A stretch of DNA of 64,000 nt from Cladopsammia gracilis (GCA_022457155.1 JAJGOT010000505.1:55001-119000), one strand, 5' to 3'; positions 1 to 12,127 are shown, numbered from the stretch's first letter. A program made the numbers and translations. Notes: generated from the letters alone by a model not told the origin.

Positions 1-243
1 TGCATCTCCAGTGGACTCCGATGGATTCCATTGGACGATTTTTCTACCCTCCCCCAAGTTAAACTGTTTGGACTTCCGGTTTCATTTCAGGACTAGACTT
101 CCGGTAACTCCAGTGGACTCGATGCATCTCCAGTGGACTCCGATGGACTCCATTGGATGATTTTTCTACCCTCCCCGAAGTTAAACTGTTTAGACTTCCG
201 GTTTCATTTCACAAATAGACTTTGGGTAACTCCAGTGGACTTT
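1..243 (+). repeat. Two tandem 122-bp units
   Basis: Bases 1-122 and 123-243 are near-identical copies starting TGCATCTCCAGTGGACTCCG. The array may extend to the left of the window. Confidence 0.9.
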
Positions 244-699
244 AGATTTGACGACTGAAATCTAGTGGAGTGTATTGGACATGGATGGTTTAACTAGCCT
301 GCGAGCAGGCTCACTTGTTTGGGGTATCGCGCGAGCATCGGCGTACGGGAAAAATTTTGTCGGGGGGGCTGAACTTAATTTGCCCGAATGAAACTCGTGA
401 CGTCATGTTTATTCGTCATGATGATATCATTCCAGCACTCGCTGACATTTTACTTTTCTACAGCTCAACTGTTCAACTGTTTATTAACTGTTCAACTGTT
501 TATTAATTATCACAGAATTTACAGAAAGTGCTCGCGCGCTAAATACCTTGACACTTAAATAAAGTGATTATTATATTCACTGCCCGCAGTTAGCAGGTTA
601 GCTAGTCGAGGCGAGCAGTGGTTACACGTATGTAATACATATACAGATAGATCACAAGAAAGACTAGAGAAAAAGAGTAGTTAAATAAATAAACAAATA

Positions 700-1230
700 A
701 ATTAAAATAAATTCAATTTAATTAAGTTTACAGTCATAGACATTGCAAATATAAGAAGCCGAGTTTTAAGGAAATTTTTGTAATTAAGTCTGGTAAATCA
801 ATATAATCATTTTCTTCTGAAAGTATTCGGAGTAAAGTGTCGTGAATATTAATTTTAAAGTTATTTTTGGACATTTGATGCATTTCACATGGTAAACTAT
901 TCCAGATTTTTACACCATATCTTGAAAAAGACTTAATTTGTTTGTCTAACCTTGAGTGTTTAATACATAGTCAACTCTTGAAGATGATCTTGTATTATAT
1001 GAATGAATATTAGGCTGGGAAGCAAATAAGTTAGATATGTTAGTAGGTGTTAAGCTGTTAGATATATCATGCATTAGAATAGCAACGGATTTAAAGTACA
1101 GTAGATCTAAAGGAAGAAAGCTAGAGGAGACAAAATAAGGTACTGCATGAGAATCGTATTCACCAAAGAACATGAGGCGGAGGGCGCGTTTTTGAAGCTG
1201 TGAACGATGCGAGAATGAGCTTCTACATCT
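700..1230 (-). pseudogene. LINE (non-LTR retrotransposon) 3' end: RT C-terminal tail
   Basis: Minus-strand translation reads LQKRALRLMFFGEYDSHAVP, LPLDLLYFKSVAILMHDISN, then NIHSYNTRSSSRVDYV; after a frameshift near 946 RLDKQIKSFSRYGVKIWN-like sequence and a further coding-like stretch to about 790. This is the conserved end of LINE polyproteins after the RT domain. The AT-rich part down to about 660 may be its 3' tail. It is 5'-truncated and frameshifted. Confidence 0.78.
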
Positions 1231-1435
1231 CGCATTCTTCGCACTTCACACGGTACCGATAAGATATTTTACGAGACTTCGACAAAGACATACTTTTTAA
1301 AAACGACCAGATACCAACCACACATACTGTCCCTAAAAAAGGAAGATGGTCGCCAAATACTTAGTTTCAGTCCCTGCGCGGTCTACAATATCATTCCCAC
1401 CCTTGGCGGACCATAACGCAAATTTGTCGTTCTAT

Positions 1436-2150
1436 GGCCGTATTTAGAGAAAAGAGGATGATCCTAGTGCTAGGATGATCCTACACTGTAAATTCAAAAG
1501 TGCTGTTTTAGCCCCAAAATTGGGGCTGTTTCAGGTGAGTCCAGAATGGTATCATTTTTGGGGCTAATTTAGCCCTTCTAAAATGGAGCTGTTTGGATCT
1601 AACAGGGAGCTGTTTTGGACCTAAAATGGAGCTGTTTTTGCCCAATTGCACCAAAACAGGGTAACAATGTGGGCAGAATCAGGCCCATCGATGTCCAAAA
1701 TGGCCCCATGAAGGGCTGAATTAGCTTTCAGGACTCAGAGCTGATTCAGCATTTGGGGCTGAAACAGCTCTTTTGAATTTACAGTGTAGAAGGTTCATTT
1801 GGTTTACATGCGTAAATGCGGCATCCAGGATCAACTTTTCATTTGGTTTACGTGAAAAATTCGGCAGGATGGTCCCAGTACCTTTGAGTTCGGCGTGGTT
1901 GCAAAGCAAGACAGCGGGCAACAATAACAAAAGCGAAGATAACCTTGGGGCTCCCGAGGCCGTTTACATGGAGCTCGGATTTTCCTAGCCCTAGGATCAT
2001 CCTACCTCTCAGATAGGATGAACCTAGCGCTAGGATGATCTTAGCGCTAGGGCCAAATGCAACCCTTCGCATGTAAACTGAAAGTTGAAAACATGTTGCG
2101 CTCGGATGATCCTAGCACTAGGATCATTCCCTTTCCATGTAAATAGGGCC
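1436..2150. mobile_element. MITE with GGATGATCCTAG subterminal repeats
   Basis: Left end GGCCGTATTTAGAG...GGATGATCCTAGTGCTAGGA and right end CCTAGCACTAGGATCATTCC...GTAAATAGGGCC are inverse. CTAGGATGATCC units recur near 2000-2050. A second MITE (1484-1786) is inserted within it. Confidence 0.75.
1484..1786. mobile_element. Nested 303-bp MITE with TA target site
   Basis: Termini CACTGTAAATTCAAAAG and CTTTTGAATTTACAGTG are perfect inverted repeats flanked by TA on both sides, as for Tc1/mariner-like non-autonomous elements. The interior is rich in GGGGCT/AGCCCC. Confidence 0.85.
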
Positions 2151-2535
2151 TATGTCTGCTCACTTGGTTAGCATCTTATGGAGCTATCACATCAATGACA
2201 TGATCGATGTAGTATAGAGCTCGGTTAGAAAGTTAAGTGAGTAATGTGGGTTATGAAATAAAAACAATTTAAGACATTGAATCACAAAATAATTCAGTAA
2301 TTTTTCTGTGTCTGTGGTGCCCGAATAGTCGACCAGTTTTGCCCGAATAATACTATATTTTTTACGACTGGGTGGCTGCAGCTCCCCAGCCCCTCCCCCT
2401 CGTACGCTTATGCGCGAGTATCTTGGCGGCAGAGCACCCAGTGTGCTCGTAATTCGCGGCTTCGTCGCTCGCATGGCACTTGCGCGTGAAACCCAAATAG
2501 TAGAGCCTGCTCGCAGGCTAATGTTTAACAAACAA

Positions 2536-2605
2536 AGGCATCATGCCTGACAAAAAATTGTTTAGTGCTGCTGTATGTACAGTGAAAGAAGTCCCCACCC
2601 CAAAG
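2536..2605 (+). repeat. Dispersed 70-bp repeat, copy 1
   Basis: CATGCCTGACAAAAAATTGTTTAGTG followed by TGTATGTACAGTGAAAGA and a C-rich stretch. The same order occurs at 29968-30035. Confidence 0.75.
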
Positions 2606-2849
2606 GAAAGGTATCAACTGTCTGTTGGTGTTCCAAAAATCATTTTCTTTCTTGTATCCCTTCTTTAAACCTCTTTAAATTTTCATTCAAATTCATATTT
2701 ACCCCCGCCTTAATCGGACCGAGAAGTTGAGACTCGGCGTGAGCTTAAAAAAAAATGAACACAGACTCAAAGTCACTCAAAGGCAGCGAGTTCACTTCAG
2801 TTTAAAGGTAACAGAATACAATCTGATTTTAATTCTCAGCTGCTTGACT

Positions 2850-3030
2850 GCCTTGATCAGGCCATTTCTAATTTGTCCGAGGGAAACCTCTTGGCGGTTC
2901 AAGAGCAACTCCAAAAGGCCAAGTCCGACGTCATGAAGCGCATTAAGTTGATTCGCTTCGCAGACAAAAGTCCCGCCAGTTCGGCCACAGTGGAAGAGTC
3001 TGTGACGTGGGTCAACGTTTCAATTCGAGC
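2850..3030 (+). pseudogene. Retroelement gag-like fragment
   Basis: Between a splice-like AG at 2840 and a frame break near 2980 the + strand reads LDQAISNLSEGNLLAVQEQL, KAKSDVMKRIKLIRFADKSP then ATVEE. A basic helix followed by RxKLIRxADKS...WATVEE recalls gag regions of retroelements common in cnidarian genomes. It may instead be an exon; there is no supporting neighbour. Confidence 0.35.
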
Positions 3031-3129
3031 TCATCAGTTGCCATCACCATGTGCGATTTGGTGGAGAATTGGTGTTCGCGCTAGTTTGTCTATGTTTTTG
3101 CTGCTACACCGTGCTGACTAGACCCATCC

Positions 3130-3900
3130 AGGTCGAAACAGCTGTCCACGGTTGCATTTTGGCTTTCAGTTTGCGCTCCATCATGTCGCGTTAAATATTC
3201 TACAAGTATCAGCCTTGCTCTATACTTTGATTGTACCCCCTTCGATCTTCACAGCGGTTCATAAATAAAGGTCCTTGTAGACAATTAACTACCAGCAAAA
3301 TGCTGGTAGATAATTAACTCTGATAAAATGCGCAGCTCTGCAGCAACACGTTATAATAGCAACGATATGAAATTTTTCAAATGGGCCCGGAAAGCTATCT
3401 TATGTGCGCAATGTTGACATTAAACGGATTAAAATTTTGTTGGTTTTCAACCGAAATTCATTCACGTATTCAAAAAGCATCGGACATTATCACGGGTCAC
3501 GAATAATTACAAAATTACTTTCACGTTCACGCGAAGAAATATACTATTATTCACTTTTGTATTAGTTTCCTTTCATTGTTTTCTGTATATTTTTCATTAT
3601 CAGCTATTTTTATCTCTATCTATCATTGTTATTTTTCTAGGCGTAGCCCTACGTACTTCCGTTGTTACGTATACATGTCAACTACACAGGGAGCCCAAAC
3701 GCTATATCGGCTGTAACATAATCATTTAATAAAATATTGTTATTTACCTGTTTTCCTGTGTCTTTTTGAGTCGTTTTGGAAGGGATTTGAACCAGAGCGA
3801 AGACGGTTGACCTTGCACGTTTCAAATATTATCTTGTCTGGCGCTTCGTAAATACGACGCGCCTATTACGTCTCAAGTTTCCATTATTATTAACTCAAGT
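3130..3900. other. Nothing recognised
   Basis: AT-rich sequence without open frames of note, clear repeats or RNA genes. Confidence 0.5.
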
Positions 3901-4559
3901 TCCCATTATTATTACGGTAACCGGAGGCAGGAAGATGAGAGACCCTGGGAACGAGGTTGCGAAGAGTCACGACGTGAGCTTGGGTTGCCTGTGCATACGT
4001 CAGCATTTCTTACAATCAGTTGTGCACAAGTGAACGTGTACTCGTAAGTGAACGTGCTTAAACGACTTTTCGTGGATTTAGAATGGTAAGAATTGAAAAG
4101 GCTTTCCAATCTACGATTAACTATTAATGCAAGCTTATGATTTCTTAACTTTATCGTAACATTTATCTTAGGCATCAAATGATACCGGTGCACCGAGCAG
4201 AGGAAACAGTGAGAATGGAAGCACTAATAAGCTTACTGGATCGGTAAACTCAAATGAATAAGCTTATAGTCGATTTATTGTTTCTTTTATGCAGTTTTTC
4301 TTACGTACATTGTACTAATTTACTTTCTTCTACTCATTAACTCATGCGCGAAGCGGCATGAGGTTATTATGCTTCGTGTTTCTTGTTCCTCGCGAAGCGA
4401 GGTTAATAAATTTGGCGGCCGAAGGCCGCTCGGGTGCTCGGGTTTGGGAGCTGAGCCGCGCCAAATCGAGCGAAAAATATATTTATATATATATACTGAA
4501 GATGTCGTGCAGTTGCCTGGCAACAACAATCGCGACCGCTGACATTTGCGCGCGCTCAT

Positions 4560-4960
4560 GTTTATTCATGGCGGCGGCCGGGCTGACGGTTTACCCTTAC
4601 TCATCGTCGTGAAAAAGTGTTTACTCTCGGTGAAACACGACCAATTTCTGATGCAAATGAGAAAGAACAACAAATACAACAACGCTGGATTGAACAATTG
4701 GCTGGAAATCCTTTCTCGAGAAGATTAACCACCGAAACTCCGCTGGAGCGAGAACGGCGACTTGAAATTCAACGCGATCGAGCAACGAACGAAGAAACAA
4801 CGACAGCATCGATTACAAAGACTTCGAAAAGCCTGACCAAATGCCTCCATTAGAATTCTGAACGAAACCGATCAGAAAAGGCGACACCGACTGGAAATGT
4901 TGGACAAAATGATTCTGTTTATAGACGCAACGAGAGCAAACACTGATTACAGGAAAGGCT
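4560..4960 (+). pseudogene. Arg/Glu-rich fragment resembling STPR repeats (Helitron-like?)
   Basis: Frames shift between ETPLERERRLEIQRDRATNE (to about 4800) and QRTKKQRQHRLQRLRKA, ILNETDQKRRHRLEMLDKM. About 23-residue basic units with E-T-P-x-E-R-x-x-R-L are seen in STPR proteins and in the N-terminal parts of some invertebrate Helitron proteins. No Rep or helicase follows. Confidence 0.35.
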
Positions 4961-4980
4961 AGGCTCAAAGAAGAAGAACT

Positions 4981-5643
4981 TTAAGGACGTTCGCGCGAAC
5001 ATCTTCTACAAGACAGATTTTTTTCAAACTTATGCTACGGTCTGATAATGAGTTACTGATGTCAGAAATGCAAAAAAAATTGGCGGTCACCGAATTGATT
5101 TAAGAGATATAGTGTGTAGAAATATACCCTGTCTTTGAAAAGTTAGTCCTCCTAACATGACATGGTGTCCATAGCTTTTAGACAATATCAAAGATGAATC
5201 GCTGAGGAGAAACTATTATATTCAAATGTTATCTAAGTGGGCCTGATTCGTAAATAATTCGAACTGTTTTCAACCTTTAAATGAGTTAACCTTTTAAAGG
5301 AGGCATTCGGAAACGACATACAGCTGAGAGAGGAGTGCAATTCGACGTCGCGTGGATAAAAAAATGAAAAAAAAAAATCAACCTTCTACAAGACAGATTT
5401 TTTTCTTTTTTTAACAAACTGTAGATAATCGGTAAAGAAAGTGATATATGAAGAAAAAAATAGGGGTCACCGACCATCCAAGCGAGTTAAATCAAAGCAA
5501 AGTTAACGCAACGGCTACCATCCCTTCAAGTGAATAGATTTCTTCCTTTGCGCGCGCGCTCGTGCATGACGTTGCATGGCGTTGCGACATGAATTGCGTG
5601 CGCAGTAAGGATGCGCATAAACAATTGGCGCGAACGTCCTTAA
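4981..5643. mobile_element. MITE with TTAA ends (piggyBac-like)
   Basis: TTAAGGACGTTCGCGCGAA at the left and GGCGCGAACGTCCTTAA at the right are inverse, each ending in TTAA, the piggyBac target. The interior has a repeated CTTCTACAAGACAGATTTTT block (about 5008 and 5382) and GGTCACCGA (about 5084 and 5465), so it may contain a partial internal duplication. Confidence 0.7.
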
Positions 5644-5649
5644 TCCGCT

Positions 5650-6680
5650 CTTTAATGCTCTTCAATTGAAACAGTTCAACCTACATTTAAAGGCAAGTGA
5701 GCTTAAGCTTATATACAACCGTCCATAAATTATTCTTTAATCTACCTTTTGCAAAAAAAAAAAAGATTTCAAGTAGCTGAACAACTGACAGGCAGATCAT
5801 AAAAGGATATTTTTCAATATAAAAAATTAGTACTCAAACACTGGAAACTATTGTCTTAGTACATACTGTAAATTGATCATTATTGATATTCTCCCTAAGG
5901 CCACTAAGGAACTTTGATATAAGATTAAATGACATGGAAAGATGCAAAAAAACTGATCTGATCTGATGGAAGCCAAAACTCTTTCCAGCACAGATATATA
6001 GTTCTACAAAATGTATCCATGGTGTCAACATGTAATTTCTCTTTCAAGTATGATCAAAGGTGAAAATTATTTCACAAATATACAACATTTGCATAATGTA
6101 GCATTATTTGTGAATGAGCAGTGAGCAAAATATACTTTGCAAACGCTATCTTGAGTTTACGACATTCGTTGCAAAATAGTTCAATAATAAATAATATTCA
6201 AATGGTTTAGTAAGGAGAATTTCTGTCTACAATTTTGATTTTGTAAGGAAAAAACAATTTTCTGTTAGCAATAGTGACCAGCTAATGTTTAGCAACTGTA
6301 TAGATAATTAAATGCAAGCAACCCAACCTCTCCAGTCAAATCAGAAATTCCATCTCTCCCTCCCACATCGCTAAACTTTTGCAGTGCATCCTCCCCCGAG
6401 CTTCGCGAGGTTCTGCGAGACACGTATTTCTAGTTAATATTATTACTCATGCGCGTAGCGCGCATGAGGTAAGATTTCTTGTTACTCATGCGCAGTAAGC
6501 GCATGAAGTATAAAATGGGTTGCGTTTCTTCTTGTTTTTGTCACATTTATGCATGCAAATTTATGCACGCATATATTATTACTAACCGGGTCACAGGTCG
6601 CATACAGTAAAAATTCTACAAAAATGTCTGCCGCGCTCGGCATGTGCTTGGTTTTCTTTGTCTTGTTGGAATAATAACAC
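5650..6680. other. Nothing coding recognised
   Basis: AT-rich. Short palindromic motifs of the type ACTCATGCGCG...CGCATGAGGT occur near 6444 and 6484, as they do near 4340. No gene is supported. Confidence 0.5.
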
Positions 6681-6683
6681 ACA

Positions 6684-6718
6684 TTCAAATACAATACAAT
6701 ACAATACAATACAATACT
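6684..6718 (+). repeat. (AATAC)n microsatellite
   Basis: Seven AATAC units. Such tails often mark the end of a LINE copy, but no LINE coding sequence is visible next to it. Confidence 0.9.
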
Positions 6719-7126
6719 TTATTTTCACATTACCATGACATCAAAATACTCGAAATGGAAAGAGAAGGCTTTAAAGAATACTCGGAAGCCGCTGTAGTGG
6801 AGAAAAAGGAGAGCTGTAAGCGACGAGCGACAAAATCTTGCTTCAAGTTTTATCAGTGAGGGGCGATCAAATCTGAAGAAGTGGAGTTTTAAAGAATTTT
6901 CAAGCAGGCGAGGGACTTTACCATAAAAGAAATTTCATTTTTCGGTGAGAATTTGTGATTGACTTTTTCTTTGTGTCATACTTGTTATTCTAGACCAAGA
7001 AAAAGTTGCTTTTGTGAGCTTTTGTGCACTCTAAACACAGAGTCAACAGACTGTCGCGTAATACAGTTTTTGAGAATTACTGAAATTGAAAAATAACCCG
7101 GTCGTTTACTGATTTTATTGCATGAC

Positions 7127-7172
7127 AAGCTTGACAAGCTTGCTTGACAAGCTTGCTTGACAAGCTGTTGAC
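7127..7172 (+). repeat. Short tandem repeat TTGACAAGCTTGC
   Basis: Three copies of a 14-15-bp unit that contains a HindIII-type palindrome. Confidence 0.85.
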
Positions 7173-7401
7173 CTGGGAATGATCGCAATGCTTTTTTTGT
7201 TTTCTTTTAAAAGCTATGGCACCTGTCATATAATTTTAACCAATCAGATTGCTGTGTTCGTCGGCAAACGCGGGGAATTAAAAAGTCAATAGCCCGCGTG
7301 CAGGCTCACTTTTCCTTGCCCCATTCTCGCCGGCTTTGCCGGCTCACCCTGGCGGCTCTGCCGCCAAGATACTCGCACAATACCCCAAACAAATGAGCCT
7401 G

Positions 7402-7610
7402 AAAAGCGTTTGTGAAGTTAAGATATGATGAAAGACCGCATTTGTTTTTGGATTTTGGGAAAATTTGGGTTAAAATCTTAGCCTATTGTAGAGAAAAGAT
7501 CCAAAGTCGCCTTCCGGGAGATTTAGTGACCCGTACGGGAGACCGGGAGATTCGTTCCGTATTCGGGAGACTCCCGGATAATCCGGGAGAGTTGGCATCT
7601 CTGGTAGGTA
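7402..7610 (+). repeat. Dispersed repeat with CCCGGATAATCCGGGAG (copy 1)
   Basis: About 210 bp, starting TTTGTGAAGTTAAGATATGA and ending GAGAGTTGGCATCTCTGG. Its reverse complement is 42013-42225, so this is an interspersed repeat and the 67-codon frame in it is not a gene. Confidence 0.85.
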
Positions 7611-7866
7611 TTTAACTGGGAATCAATAAATCAAATATTCAAAGCGAGTACAGAAAACATGTTTAGCATGTTCTTTAGTGTGTCCAGAAAATTCGTTGAA
7701 GGGGAAGGGGTGTGTGACCCGTTTAAAAACTTCCTTATGCAAGCGCATGAGTGTAGGCTACAATTGTAACCTCTTGTTATTAATTTTGATCATTTTAATG
7801 AAAATATATCCCTGTGATTGAGGCCTTATGATTGATGTTGGTATTACCTTGTTTTTCATTTTCAAG

Positions 7867-8229
7867 GATGCTCAAACTCCAAATGCCATTCCATTGCAAC
7901 TCAGGTCAGCATTTGAAACAGGCCCAACATTCAATTTGGCTGACAGACGTGGACGGGGAAGGGGACGTGGGCGCAGTCGTGGTCGCAGTCGCAGTCGCGG
8001 TTGCAGTCGCGGTCGCGGTCAAGGAAGCAGTAGTAGTAGCAGTCAAACAACTAACAGCTATAGTTTTGGGGTTATTTTATTAAACCCAGACCAAAATACT
8101 ATTCCTTGTGGCTCAAACAGAGCTGAGCTCGAAAGAAGTGGAAGGGTTGAATCCTTTGAAATTTCAAGAGAAGCACCAGCTTCTACAACATTCTGGAAAT
8201 TAGTTGAGCTATTTCCAGAGTTAAATAGG
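7867..8229 (+). CDS. Putative internal exon: RG/RS-rich segment and unknown domain
   Basis: 121 codons and 2 bases between acceptor CATTTTCAAG and donor AATAG|GTGAGT. It starts DAQTPNAIPLQLRSAFE, runs through RRGRGRGRGRSRGRSRSRG and a Ser run, then a globular-looking part (SYSFGVILLNPDQNTIPCG, then FWKLVELFPEL). RG/RS-rich tracts are usual in RNA-associated proteins. The second part recalls, by eye only, N-terminal regions of uncharacterised cnidarian and fish proteins sometimes labelled G2/M-phase E3-ligase-like. The upstream exon was not found. It joins in phase with 11799-11938. It may belong to a multicopy gene family. Confidence 0.55.
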
Positions 8230-8571
8230 TGAGTATATTTGGTTGGAAATGATGGGTTTATGTAATTGATTGTAATGGACATGACTTTTTGTTGTGGAAA
8301 AATCTACAAAACCTTATTTAAAGATGGATTTAAGTCTGTATTGCACAATCTCAGCTCAGCAATGTTTGTGAGACTTGCAAACAAGGAACGTTTACTAGCG
8401 AAATTGAAAATTACGGGACAAACTTACCTTTTCCGTCATAATTAATGTCAGATATCCTTGCCAAACAATAATAATAAGTAAAAGAACCTCAAAGTTTTCC
8501 CAAACCAACGTTTCAGCTCATCGAGCATACGTAAACACAACGGCCGTAATGGTGTACTGACGGTTTACTCC

Positions 8572-11053
8572 CATTTACTCCCGGCGGTATCAATCAATAA
8601 AAATCAATCATTGATTGCAATCAATATAATCAATAATAATCAATTGATTGATATTGGAAATCAATATTAATCGAAGCCCCAAATTTGAGTGAGTTTCAAT
8701 TTTCATTAATTATTATCAGAAAACAATATGCATTGCGTACTGAATAATGCCGAGAATTTGCTTCGCTTCTCCGTACGCTTCAATCTCTTTGTGAAGTTAA
8801 AAACAATTCATATTTTGTTACTACCATAAAAAAACTGACTTAACCCATTGACACCTGAACCGCCCGTAACCGCCCGTACAAGACTCCACTGCTTTAAAAA
8901 ATTGTAACTTTCTCAATCGTGCGAACATTGTCTTAACTAGCAGTTGTGAGCATTGACTAGAAAGTCTTTCAAATTGAGATACCCAATAAACACAAAAAGG
9001 CAGCGATTTTTGCAGAATATCAGCGTTTGAATTTGGACAATAACAAAAATTACTGTTTTTAACGTCACAGAAAAACAACAAAAATCACGTTTTTGCCTTT
9101 AGTTTTTTTTATCATCGTGGTAAACCCAAAAGTCAACAATTACAGCAAAATTCAGTCCTAGTCCTAGCTTAGCAGTGAATTTTTTTGCTCTTATTCGTTG
9201 CTCGGGCCGTATTACAGCTTCTTATTCCAATGCATACTCACCTTGCCTCGATTTTCAACATCACCACCGCACTGCATGCGGGAAATAACAAGATTTTTCG
9301 ACAGCGTTCCTTCCGTACTCCGCACATTTCATATTTATACTAAGTCCACAGCCACTCCGACCCACCGCTGACATTTCGCGCTTGTTGTGTTCTCCTGTGG
9401 TCGCAACTTCCAAAATATGCCGCGGTAGGTCAAGAAATTCATCCAGAGTCGAGTCCCATTTAAGGTACTTTGTTTCCCGGCGGCCATTTTTCCAGTTCAA
9501 CGAGCCGGCCACGCGCCAAATTCTTTCACGAAGTACAACACCTAACTCGGTTCATTGAGAAAGTGGACTCTGAACTACCTTCAAGCTTAATGATGCTCAT
9601 CAGACAGCTACTAAAGGTGAAAAATGGCTGTGGACTTACCAAAAATCGCAGAAATACCATATTGCAATCGCAGAAATACCATATTGCAATTCAACGAAGC
9701 AAAATGCCAACGTCACAATGACATTTCCAGTAAACTCGAGCCTTCAGTGTGTTTTAGAACAGCAGCACTTTCAATGGTAACTCCAAATATGAAGTCACAA
9801 AATCCTATGGGGAGTGTGTATGCAGAAAATCACTCAAAAAATTAAACGTAAAAATCCTCAGGTGTGAATGGGTTAAACAATCTTTCAAATTTGAAACTAC
9901 ATTTGAATAAGTAAAATACATTACCATATTGCACATGAAATTCTTTAAAGAGCCATTTTAGTGGTGATTTGGTAGAGATGAAACAAGGCTTGAAAAAACC
10001 TGAGTTGTCCAGATTTTGCGGTGTTGAGCTTTTTTTCGTTCCTTACTCTGTCGTCATCTTCTTAGAACTACTAGAATATTCGATACTTTTTCCTCTTCAG
10101 TTTTGAACCTCAATATATGATTTGGTAGCGACGAAAATAGCCGTGAAAGTAAGCTGTCCATATTTCGCGAAGCGCTTGTAGTTTCCTCAAAGTTTTCTTG
10201 CCGATTTGAACGGCCACACGTACGCGCGTGGAGCTGAAAACCTCCTTCCATATAAGGGCAAAAATTCAATCCGCGATTCTGATTGGTCGGTTGGGAATTC
10301 TAATAATCCCCAGCATAGTTCTGAACATATAGGGGGAAGTTGCACGCTTCTACGTGATACGCTTCTGTTATTATCCATTACCATTGATTGATATTGATTA
10401 TCATTGATTAATAGTGATCCTCATTGAGCGCCCCTGATCACTGGTAACTTTGAACACATTCCCACGTTCTCCTCTCTTCTTCAGGGATGCAGCTAAGATA
10501 TCCAACAGGTGGACTTTTGTTCATCACAGGCGGAAAATGTTGGTAAAAAAGAGAAAGAGTTAAGCAGACAGTTTTCCAAGTGGAAAAAAATCAAGAAAAC
10601 TCAGTCTTCAGGCGGTTATTTTTTCTGCCTTCCACCTATTACTTACATCCCTTTTCTTGGATGCCAAAAACATTTCTCCAACATTCACATCAAAAGGACA
10701 TTCGTGGTAGCCTTTAACGACACAGAATATGGATAGTTCCATGAGATCTTGGTTCGACATTATGGACATTTTACCGCGGACGTTTTTATCTAACTCGGAT
10801 TACCACAGTGTGCAAAATTTTGTCAGGTATATGACGTGTGACGTACATACGCCATAAAAACTCAGGTTTTACTATAAAAATCAATAATAATCAATAAAAT
10901 TAAGACGTGTCAGTGAGTGAGTTTCGATTTTTTATTGATTGGTTGAACCAATCAATATCAATCAATTAATTATTATTGATTATAATTGATTATATTGATT
11001 ATATTGATTGCAATCAATGATTGATTTTCGTTGATACCGCTGGGATTTACTCC
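8572..11053. mobile_element. Foldback-type element with ATCAAT-rich inverted ends
   Basis: About 130-bp ends made of ATCAAT/ATTGAT variants are inverse (GCGGTATCAA at 8584; TTGATACCGC near 11032). The core has no transposase. A second inverted pair lies inside (8840-9876). It separates putative exons ending 8229 and starting 11799. Confidence 0.7.
8840..9876. mobile_element. Nested element with TTAACCCATT ends
   Basis: TTAACCCATTGACACCTGA and TCAGGTGTGAATGGGTTAA are inverse with one mismatch. The 1-kb interior contains a 23-bp direct repeat (AGAAATACCATATTGCAAT, about 9650 and 9673) and short frames without known motifs. Confidence 0.65.
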
Positions 11054-11386
11054 ATATATATGCTATTACCGAAGTGTAACATATCAACAAATTCAAAACA
11101 AAAAACCGGACTGTAATTCAGCTTTAACTTTCATAAAACCTAGCAATTTTACCTGATGGAATGTTGTTTTTATCACCTTTGATACCTAGTATGTGTATTA
11201 TAAAAACCCATTTTAATAGGAGAATTATTTTCATGAGTGCAAACAACATTTGAATTGTAGTTTTGCTTCAATGTGGCTAGTTCAAGGCGTGAAAATGTAA
11301 TTTGTGGCTACATTTGTTTTGAGAAATTCAAGTATCAGTGAGTTAAACTGCTTCCTGTTCTGTTAAGCATAATATGATTTGAACAT

Positions 11387-11748
11387 CAGGGCTCGAAATT
11401 TAAACAATTCTCAATCACAATTCCTAAAATTTGCGACTAGTTCTTAAAATTTAGTTGCAAGTTCGAAAATTTTAGGCACCAAAAAAAACTAACTACTACC
11501 AGAACTGGAAATGCAAAATGAGAAATTTCTGAGAAAGTCTGAAAAAGTGTGCCTGTGATACATTTATTGGAAACAGCATTAGTGGATCATGAAATCGACG
11601 ATTAAGTCACGCAACATTCAACATGAATTTCGCAGGATTGTTCAGATAAAATTACAAGACTGTTGAATGTAATTCCTTTATCATAGCTAGGCCATCACAC
11701 AGATTTTAGTTGCAAATGCGCCAGATACGGGCACAATTTCGAGCCCTG
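11387..11748. mobile_element. MITE with hAT-like ends
   Basis: CAGGGCTCGAAATT and AATTTCGAGCCCTG are perfect inverted ends of a 362-bp element. The CAGGG start resembles hAT non-autonomous elements. It lies just before the exon at 11799. Confidence 0.75.
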
Positions 11749-11798
11749 TACATGTAATAATACCATAAACAAATACAATATTTTTTTACATTAATAGA

Positions 11799-11938
11799 AA
11801 TGCAGAATTCGAAATAGTTCATGATGCTGGTACAAACAGCTTGGAACCCTTTGCCACAGAACCAAAGAGGTGCTCTGCAAGAGACCTCAATGCCATACGT
11901 GGACAGGGTTGTCTCTACTTGAGACTTAAAGCAAGTCA
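11799..11938 (+). CDS. Putative exon continuing the RG-rich protein
   Basis: Acceptor TTAATAG and donor CAG|GTGTGA. It takes phase 2 from the 8229 donor and gives NAEFEIVHDAGTNSLEPF, then a basic stretch and DLNAIRGQGCLYLRL, ending in phase 0. The motif QGCLYLR at the end of a predicted beta strand supports a real domain. The intron before it contains an inserted 2.5-kb foldback element and a 362-bp MITE. Confidence 0.52.
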
Positions 11939-12055
11939 GGTGTGAGATTTCATATTGCTAACAGCTATTCTGAAAAGTGTATTGTGAATCCCACTTAATT
12001 TTTATCTTAAAATTAAAATACATGTATATAATATATTGATTTTTTTGTTCTTCAG

Positions 12056-12092
12056 CAGAATAGTGCAACTACACAGCATTCATCTTCTCAAG
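12056..12092 (+). CDS. Putative small exon (QNSATTQHSSSQ)
   Basis: 37 nt between acceptor GTTCTTCAG and donor CAAG|GTAAAC, phase 0 in and phase 1 out. It is too short to judge alone. It is listed because it follows the previous exon in phase and its phase-1 exit matches the acceptor of the coiled-coil exon at 26183. Confidence 0.35.
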
Positions 12093-12124
12093 GTAAACAA
12101 GTGTATTATAAATAACAATATTTA

Positions 12125-12127
<3 letters not shown>

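Larger units (their letters stand above)
297..2520. repeat. Inverted-end pair around a nested repeat block
   Basis: TAGCCTGCGAGCAGGCTC at about 297 and GAGCCTGCTCGCAGGCTA at about 2503 are exact complements, and each is itself partly palindromic. Further inside GCGCGAG and CCCGAAT motifs also match inversely. A related end occurs near 7292. The block contains a LINE fragment and two nested MITEs. Confidence 0.55.

Noticed and set aside
2187..2531. Minus-strand frame of 114 codons
   Set aside because: Lies across the right inverted-repeat end; no domain pattern and made of repeat sequence.
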